Both the position numbers and the translations under genes were made by a program. DNA of 64,000 nt from the NCBI GenBank assembly GCA_047967505.1, contig CM106539.1. The stretch is one strand, 5' to 3'. Shown here piece after piece: positions 57,371 to 64,000 of the stretch. The first letter of the stretch is position 1, and each line of letters begins with the position of its first letter. Origin of the DNA: Dipteris shenzhenensis (Eukaryota > Polypodiophyta > Polypodiopsida > Gleicheniales). The notes under the pieces were generated by a model. That model had not been told where the DNA came from. It worked only from the letters and a program-made list of their open reading frames with translations, and did not search any database.

Positions 57371-58030
57371 TGTTGGATATGGAACTTAATCTCATGCATA
57401 CACTCATGTAATAAATCATGCATTTCTATTCATGTACACTTGAAATGTTCTCACTCACATGAAATAATAACGATAATCCAATGTTGAGAAATCCGGATTC
57501 TTAGAGAAACCGAAAGATTTTGTATTGATCGTAAAGGACCGACCAGACATGCCGCACCTCTACTGAGTTTGTAGGCAATACAAAAAGACCAGATTACCAC
57601 TAAGGACCCTACGACCTTGTGAGCAGCTGCTCTACCACCATAACTAGTGAACTATGCCGACTCTCATAAGCACGGACCAAGAGAGAGATATCGAAGGCTC
57701 GCGGCCTGGGTAAAAGAGAAAAGAACATCGCCAGCTTTCCAACCATGTAGCAACCAAATAAGTTGCCTCCACTCTAGAACCATGTAGAAGGATTTGCCAC
57801 ATGTAAGCCATGCACAAGATAGCCGCACGGGCAGCCAATCACTACAGCTCTGCTTGCATAGCACAGTCAAGCTACCAGCCATGAAGACCACGTAAGTTAC
57901 CACGTCCATCAGCCAATAAGCTCAAGGGAATTTTCACCCGTGCAATCATATGCTATTGTCATAAAGCACTCCTCTCAACCCTTAGATAAACATATGCCTT
58001 CCCATGAGGATGTAACTGATAATTCCAACA
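57371..58030 (-). mobile_element. Isolated LTR (660 bp) with adjoining primer site
   Basis: The plus-strand ends are TGTTGGA...TCCAACA, a perfect 7-bp terminal inverted repeat. Directly left of it, on the minus strand, ATGGGTATCAGAGCGG matches an initiator tRNA-Met primer site (57356-57370), so the LTR is the 5' LTR of a minus-strand element. The internal region is absent: LN17 follows at once. No second LTR was found in the window. Confidence 0.72.
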
Positions 58031-58764
58031 TTGATCTGGTCTAGGCAGTCTAGCCTATCAATGGACCTTCTGCCTATGACAAAAAAAATGTTGCTACATA
58101 AGCTTCTCCATGTGGTCGATCCTAGATCGGCTTTGACCCCACCAAACCTATCAACCTGGTAGTCTATTTTCTGCTAGCCCCTACCCGCCCTTTGGCCAAA
58201 TCTGGTCTCGGAATGTCTAGACTATAAATGACCCTTCCCAAAAAGAATCTTGCTATAGCATCATCTCTATCCCTATTTGTGCCCTAAGTCTACCCTAGAT
58301 CTACTAGATCGGCTTTGACCCCACCAAACCTATCAACCTGGTAGTCTATCTTTCTGCTAGCCCCTACCCGCCCTTTGGTCAAATCTGGTCTGGGAATGTC
58401 TAGACTATAAATGACCCGTCTCAAAAAATATCTTGCTACAGCATCATCTCTATCCCTATTTGTGCCCTAAGTCTACCCTAGATCTACTGCCATGAAGTCC
58501 TCTTATGGGGGATCAAGGTGTGACAATGATCTCTGCTATGCTCAAGTTGAGATGACATGACCTCTGAAGGGTCAATTAACATTAACTTTTAAGTGATCGA
58601 CACTTATATTACATCTGCATTGCACTTTATGTATATAGCCAATAAGTCTAATGTCAAGGCCGCCAGTGAGGGCGATTATATGATTAGGGGAAGGGGTAAA
58701 AGGGGGCATCTAAGGAAGCCCTTAGAAATAGGACATGTGGCAATCTAGATTTATCTTCTTCTTC
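58031..58764. repeat. Unclassified repeat with 191-bp tandem duplication
   Basis: Two copies (58124-58314 and 58315-about 58500) start AGATCGGCTTTGACCCCACC and contain ACCTGGTAGTCTAT, GTCTAGACTATAAATGACCC and GCATCATCTCTATCCCTATT. No coding capacity was recognised. The remainder to 58764 is featureless. Confidence 0.8.
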
Positions 58765-59849
58765 TTTTTTCAAAGAAAGGAACCTTCTATTAATGCTTGA
58801 AAGACTTCATACAAAACAACAGCCCCGAAGGTGTTGAGTATGGAAAAAAACCGAAAAAGGATGAAAGAAAAGACCGGCCTGTTCCAGAGGAACCCAGCTC
58901 ACTGCCTAGGAATTCTCTAGTACTGGGGCTAATAGCCAGGTGGGGGGACTATACAACCAACGAATCCCTCATGGAGTGAAGATGTAGAAAACTCCTGCAG
59001 GCCAAGCCTTGCAAAATCGAGCACGCCTCTCGACAGTCATCCTAGAGCCTGGGATCCCACACTCCCAGGTGGAGCGTATGGTGGAACCGGATGATATCTT
59101 GCCAGATGGCGACCAAGGTGGCCGAGGGTGGAACCGGATGCTCACCCATCACGAGACTGCAGCGAGCCACCCAAATGTTCCATGCAATGATACTCGCTAC
59201 CACCTCCCAAACGATGTCCTCCGCAGGGGAAGGAGGAGCTGAGATACTGAGAGGGTCAATGTGCCACTCCTTCCCCAAACGTCCCACCACTCTGATCATC
59301 TACCACTGAATCCCATCAAGACTCCCAAGGTCTCTCTCAGTGAGTGGCTGAAGTTGAAGTAGGCCTCCACGTCCTACACGAAAAAAACCGAGGTGCGTGC
59401 TGCCTCACTGCATCATCATCCTCAAGGGGACACCAGTCTAAGAAAACTCGCCAAACCATCTGCTGTCCCTCCATACACGAAGTCCCTCCCACCAAGACTC
59501 AAGGATGGCTAGGTCAATCTCTCTCATCCACTACCCTCTCTCTCGCAGATGCACTACGATGCCAAGCCTCGCCTCTACCTCCATGGAAAATCTGCTCCAT
59601 CTACCAAAAAACGCAACCGGTCCACTATCCCAATGTGCCCAACTAATGTGAGTCTCTTGTCCGAGTATACGCCCCTCTTGATCTCGGATCTCTGGGTGCC
59701 ACACAAGGGGCTAACACTCAAACTCCTCTCTACATCTGGGCGGAGCACGAATGAGACCCCCTCCTAGTCTCTGCTAGACCCTATGAAGGCTCCTTATCAA
59801 GGGGAAACCCTTCCCCGTGAAGGGGGCCTCTGAGAAGATCAATCTGTGT

Positions 59850-62074
59850 GAAAGCTGCCACTACCCCCCAGCGCGTGGGGTGTTCTTGAGAAGCCCTCGT
59901 TGTAAGAGGAGCTTCCAAGGCTCTCCACCTGGGGTCACGCCACGAACAACCAACTTGCCCAGGAGGCCTCTGCTCTGCATCTTCGGATCAATATTACCCA
60001 AGCCTCCCAGTGCTTGCGGCATGATCACCGTCTGCCAAGCGACCCGGGCTCTAGTATTCCTCATGCCGTCCGAACCTGCCCAAAGGAAGTTCCAAACCAA
60101 CCGTCAGAGCTGCCCAATGCACCCTCTGTGAAAACACCAGCAGGAGGCGATATACCAGGCCGTGGCAAGAAGGACCTAGATTGCCACTAAGGCACGACCT
60201 ACTAGGGAGAGTTTTGCTGAGCTCCAGTAGAGAAGCTTGCACCGAACACTCTCAAGGACCGGGGCGATCTACTACTCTGTTGTAATGTCAATACCAACCT
60301 AGCATCCGAGGTAGGTATCTCACTGTCTGGCCCCGCGGCATCCATCTAAAGCCAAAGTCACTCCCCCACTCACGAATATCTTGTGTCTCCTCATAGCATG
60401 TGAAGAAATCTATGGACTTTGTCCAATTGATCCGCACACCCAAGGCCTCGCAATAAATAGCCAGGGCTCCCCTGACTCTCTCCAAACTCGCTGTGGTGCC
60501 CTCTACATACAAGGCCGTGTCATCTGCAAACTCAGAGTTAAGTAGCTCCTCCTCCTGTGCCTGATTGGGAGCCTCAACCCTGTGAGGCCCGCCACTTGAG
60601 ATCTCAAGTAATAGCCCAAAGCCTTCGCCACGAACAAGAAGAGGAAGGGAGCGAGTGGACAGCCCTGGCGGACCAAGCGAGAGAGAGGAAAGGCCTCGTC
60701 CGTGTGTCCTTCGATAAGCATCTGGCTAGAGCTCCCCGCATAAAGCATTGAAACTCCTCTGGCCCATCTCTCTGAGAAACCCAATCTCTTCCCTCTAGGA
60801 AGGGCCACTCCACCCTGTCGTAGGCCTTCTCAAAATCCAAGAGGACAGCCAACGGCTCTGACTCCTCCCTGGACCAATCCACTGCCTCCCGAAACATGAA
60901 GATGTTGGCCAAGATGCTGCGCTCCTAAACGAACCTGATCTGTGTGTCATGGATGATGTCAGTAAGATGGGGCCGTAGCCGCAAGCTCAAGACCTTGGCT
61001 AGGATCTTGTATGCAATATCACGCAGATTGATCAGTCTCCACTCCCGCATGTATAACCTATATCTCCCTTTCGGGATCAAACAAATCCACCCCCTGCTCA
61101 AGGACTGAAGGAGGGAACCCGTGTCAAGTATCTCCTGGCAAGCTAGTCGAAAAGGGGTGGAGATAATCTCCCAAAAGTTCTAGAAGAAGGCCGGAGTCAA
61201 GCCATCCTCGCCAAGACACTTCTAGGTCGGGAGAGCCTTGATCCAGTATCATGTATGCAGTATCAAGAAGATTGATCTTGGCTAGGATCTTGTATGCAGT
61301 ATCAAGCAGATTGATCATTCTCCACTGCCGAATGTCTGACCTATCTCCCCCTTTCGGGATCAAACAAATCCACCCCCTACTCAGGGACTAAGGGAGGGAG
61401 CCCGTGTCAAAGATCTCCTAGCAAGCTAGTCGGAAAGGGGTGGAGATAATCTCCCAAAATTTCTGGAAGAAGGCCGGAGTCAAGCCATCCTCGCCAGGAC
61501 ACTTTTGGGTCGGGAGAGCCTTGAGGGCTTCCCAGAGCTCCTCATCCATGAAACGCTCCTCCAGTCTGCTGCATAAATCCTGCCAGACTACTGTCGGAAC
61601 GTGATCCCAAACTACCTCTCGGGCCACAAGACCAGCTGGCGTCATCCTCTTAGCCTGAAAGAGCTGGCTGTAAAAACCTGTGGTCAGGTCTAAAATCTCC
61701 TGCGGGTCAGTGTGCATGATGCCCTGTGGATCTCAGAGACGCTGCAATTGTGTGCCTGCCGATCGGGGCCCAACGGTCTTAAAAAACTGCTTCGTCATCC
61801 TATCCCCTTGCTATACCCACCGAGCTCGGGAAGAGTGATAGGAGAACTCAGCCCGCCGAACCTTCGTGTCCGGACCCTCAAGGCGAGCGGTCTCAAGCCT
61901 GTCGCTAAGCCACTGAGAACCTGGGTCTTGCTCCTTGAGCCGCTCTATGGAGGCACCTCTCTCTCCTGAAAGCCCGCTTGCGCTCCTGAAGAGTCCTTCG
62001 CCTAAGAGCATGAGCCTACAACTCCTCAGTGCTCCTCTAGATCGCATCGGCCACCCACGAAGCCCAACCCTCAC
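59850..62074 (-). pseudogene. LN18 ORF2 remnant (linker, RT, connection)
   Basis: The minus-strand order is linker (SQWLSDRLETARLEGPDTKV), then MHTDPQEILDLTTGFYSQLF and KCPGEDGLTPAFFQKFW (61418-61717), WICLIPKGGDRSDIRQWRMI (finger), NIFMFREAVDWSREESEPLA and LLDFEKAYDRVEWPFLEG (motif A, about 60790-60910), LVRQGCPLAPFLFLFV (about 60640-60670), and in a shifted frame EFADDTALYVEGTTASLERV (motif C as FADD, about 60480-60540). Then GVRINWTKSIDFF and the connection MVWNFLWAGSDGMRNTRA (about 60050-60100). Several stops and frame changes make it inactive, but all palm motifs can be traced. Confidence 0.82.
60995..61520 (-). repeat. 283-bp tandem duplication in LN18 RT
   Basis: Blocks from about 60997 recur from about 61280 (GGCTAGGATCTTGTATGCA, GGGATCAAACAAATCCACCC, GGTGGAGATAATCTCCCAAAA). 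The duplicated part covers the RT finger region. Confidence 0.85.
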
Positions 62075-62512
62075 ACAGTGTCGTCTCTAACTGCTCCCAA
62101 ATCCCTACCATGACCTGTTGAATCTCCTCGCCCTGTAGGAGGTCCTCTGCAATGCGGACCCTCTTTTGGGGAAGAGTGATAGGAGAACTCAGCCCACCGA
62201 ATCTCCGTGTCCTGAAGCTCAAGGCGAGCGGTCTCAATCTGTCACTAAGCCACTGAGAACCTGGGTCCTACTCCTTGAGCCGCTCTATGGAGGCGAGGTC
62301 TCTCCTCAAAGCCCGCTCGCGCTCCTAAAGAGTCCTCCTCCGCCTAAGGGCATGAGCCTACAACTCCTCACTGCTCCTCTGGATCACATTGGCCACCCAC
62401 GAAGCCTAGCCCTCACACGGTGTCGTCTCTGACTAGTCCCAAATCCCTGCCATGACCTGCTAAATCTCCTTGCATGCAGGAGGTCCTCTGGAATGCGGAC
62501 CCTCTTTTGGGG
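61831..62512 (-). repeat. 341-bp tandem duplication in LN18 linker
   Basis: Copies start at 61831 and 62172 (AAGAGTGATAGGAGAACTCA) and share CCTTGAGCCGCTCTATGGAG and CATGAGCCTACAACTCCTCA. The second ends at CCTCTTTTGGGGAAG (about 62512), as the first does at 62171. Confidence 0.9.
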
Positions 62513-62517
62513 AAGGC

Positions 62518-62700
62518 ACAATGCTAGAGTCCCCGCCAGATTCAGCAGCTTTAGTGGTAGCAGACGACGGGGTCCCCAGGATCAAATTGGTGCTTAAGAG
62601 CCTTAAGTCCCTCCCAGAGTTGATCCTCCTTGAGACCCTCGAGGGGGATACACTCTGTCAGAGAATGGAGATCTCCAACTGGCTGAAGCGAGTCATCATC
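62518..62700 (+). pseudogene. Inverted ORF1 fragment next to LN18
   Basis: The plus strand reads MLESPPDSAALVVADDGVPR, then LLETLEGDTLCQRMEISNW, matching the LN16 ORF1 segment VLESPPPSQATVVADDGVPR to GELRQRVEVS. ORF1 should lie on the minus strand, 5' of ORF2; here it is in reverse orientation directly at the 5' end of LN18. This is the structure expected from twin priming during LINE insertion. Confidence 0.78.
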
Positions 62701-63119
62701 CGGCCCCAAGTGATAAACATCACATGCAAACACATATAAGCAAGCATAAATAAGCATCACACATATTCCTCTCTATTCCTCTCTCAATTGGGACGAGGTG
62801 AATCCAGCCGGCTGAAGCGAGCCATCACCCGGCATTAATCATGATACTACATCACTCGAGGCGAGATGAATCCAACGGATCGAAGCGAGTCGTCATTTGG
62901 CCCCAAGTAAAACACATCATGCAAGCACACACACAAAAGCAAGATTGCCGCCTGAGGCAAGGATTGATCCGGCACACTCATGGCCACTCCAGAAGGGTGC
63001 TGAGTTGTTCGGAGTAGTCGCTTCCTTCATGTTGAAGTGGGCACAGTAGATTGGCATAGAGCCGGTGTCCACCCTGGTACGCCGTCGTAGGGACACAAAC
63101 TACTCGCCCTCCAAACCCC
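62701..63119. other. Non-coding stretch with a degenerate GCGAGTCATC repeat
   Basis: Three degenerate copies of a short block GCTGAAGCGAGTCATCA(T/C)CCGGC occur (about 62683, 62812 and 62880), spaced by 70-130 bp with GGTGAATCCA-like text. No protein is evident; the region may be non-coding DNA of the LTR element whose gag lies at 63120-63551. Confidence 0.45.
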
Positions 63120-63551
63120 CCTCAAAGCAGACAAAACATCTTGACTGTTTGAGTGGTCCCCTTGCTAGGGTGCGGGTTGCTTGCCCTTGTCTTGCATAGC
63201 CAAACTAATCTACTGCTCAAGCTGCTGTCCCATTTGGGCAAGAGCTGTATGCTGCATAGCCATGGCCGTGGTAAGCTGCTGGCTGAACTCCTGTCCCATC
63301 TGGCGGATGGCACCCTGCAGCATAGAAGCAAGGGTATCCAAAAACGGTATCTACGTTGCCAACGCTTTGAGAGATGCAGGAGAGAGAGGCTGAGTTGTAG
63401 GAATCTCTATACCACCAGTGGATGCACCCGTTGTGGAATGCAGTTGCTCATGCTGAGCAACCTCATCACTATCATGCAATGTATCCTGAGGAGCACAATT
63501 GGGTGTCATGGTGGCTATCCAGTAGAGAGTAGCTCGAATGCAGGCAAGCAA
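63120..63551 (-). pseudogene. Probable LTR-retrotransposon gag N-terminal fragment
   Basis: A minus-strand reading starts in MTPNCAPQDTLHDSDEVAQH (about 63510) and continues IEIPTTQPLSPASLKALA, then in a shifted frame AIRQMGQEFSQQLTTAMAMQ and ALAQMGQQLEQQISLAMQDK. A hydrophilic start followed by a Q-rich helical region is common in the N-terminus of plant gypsy gags (compare the gag at 8226). No gag core domain follows, so the call is tentative. Confidence 0.45.
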
Positions 63552-64000
63552 ATGAAGTAGACAGCGAAAACCAGCTGTAATGAGTACCTGATGGAGTGAG
63601 TAGAACCACTAAAAAATCAATGGCAAGGCTCCAAAGACAATCGATGAAGAGGAGTCGAAATGGAATCGAAATGGCCCCAAACAGGGCTGTGAAAGGCCCC
63701 TAAAAAGAGGCTGAAAAGGTGATTTTTTTTAATTTTTTTCTTTGGGGGGAGGGGGGGTCCTAACTCACCTAAGACAGTTAGTACAGAACTAACTTAAGAC
63801 TCCTAAGGCAGTTAGGACTGTTGGTTAGCCTCACATAACCATGAGTTAACCCAATCTTGGTTAGTTTGACCTAGCCAAGCCCAACTTACCAAGCCTAGCT
63901 GGTTTGGTTAAATCTAACCTGACCTATTAACCTGACCCAATACTTACCCCAATTAAGACTAACCTAAAGCAAACTAACCTTAGGACTCGATCTAAGTGTC
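63552..64000. other. Non-coding sequence at the right edge
   Basis: Holds a T-rich stretch and a G-run (about 63722-63757), then text rich in CTAACC/GGTTAG-like words (AACCTGACC, TTAGTTTGACC) but without a regular period. No gene is recognised, and it could be LTR sequence running out of the window. Confidence 0.5.

Larger units (their letters stand above)
58765..62515 (-). mobile_element. LINE LN18, ORF2 with RT (family of LN16)
   Basis: The minus strand carries the long linker, RT, connection and C-terminal part of ORF2, ending near 58765 with GCATTAATAGAAGGTTCC and an A-rich tail (GAAAAAAGAAGAAGAAG). It shares its 3' end with LN16. Two large tandem duplications (283 bp and 341 bp) lie inside. 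At 62515 it meets an ORF1 fragment of the same family in the opposite orientation. Confidence 0.82.

Noticed and set aside
57590-57660. tRNA-like or SINE-like text (minus strand GGTGGTAGAGCAGC, then AAGGTCGTAGGGTCC)
   Set aside because: No cloverleaf with paired acceptor arm could be traced, and the text lies inside the LTR at 57371-58030.
63770-64000. Telomere-like CTAACC/GGTTAG words
   Set aside because: The words are irregular and lack the 7-bp plant period, so interstitial telomeric repeat is not supported.

Overview
This is a nuclear window from a land plant with a very large, repeat-rich genome. A fern- or gymnosperm-scale genome is the best guess, but the species cannot be fixed from the sequence. 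The evidence is a plant-type kinesin-13 gene with introns of 17 kb and 33 kb, plant L1-type LINEs (ORF1 with a DUF4283-like domain and CCHC knuckle, ORF2 ending in zf-RVT), and Ty3/gypsy and copia-like fragments primed by initiator tRNA-Met. I see no bacterial operon, rRNA gene or CRISPR array.

The only host gene I can support is on the minus strand and spans nearly the whole window. Seven exons of one kinesin-13 microtubule-depolymerase gene were rebuilt from splice sites and reading phase, in transcript order: 56451-56528, 54544-54625, 54143-54305, 20685-20987, 20370-20588, 2367-3003 and 1058-1123. They encode 516 codons of motor domain plus linker. Both ends of the gene lie outside the window. 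Almost everything else is intron.

Region by region (LN numbers are my own labels for LINE copies). 1-567: LINE 3' end LN1. 3078-5487: stacked minus-strand LINE tails and LN2. 5487-9525: 3'-truncated Ty3/gypsy element with one LTR. 9526-18959: LN3, LN4, LN5 head to tail. 18960-20369: intron with an LTR-like stretch. 20370-20987: two exons. 21331-21844: AT-rich microsatellite and a GT tract. 21845-34525: LN6 to LN11 head to tail, LN11 carrying a minus-strand insert LN12. 34526-42003: LN13, split by a second LINE class, LN14, which itself carries an antisense piece of its own 3' end. 43836-49239: LN15 and LN16. 49240-52131: gag-only LTR element. 52132-56528: three exons and introns. 56890-58030: LINE fragment LN17 and an LTR. 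58765-62700: LN18 with an inverted 5' end. 63120-63551: gag fragment.

The most interesting signal is that one group of LINEs repeatedly ends in poly(A) followed directly by a (GT)n tract, and the next LINE often starts inside that tract. This suggests microsatellite-targeted insertion building head-to-tail arrays. The same LINEs share 5' regions rich in CCGTACA motifs and carry nonsense mutations mainly of the CAG-to-TAG type. The window also holds at least twelve local tandem duplications (34 to 341 bp), one of which duplicates a splice acceptor of the kinesin gene.
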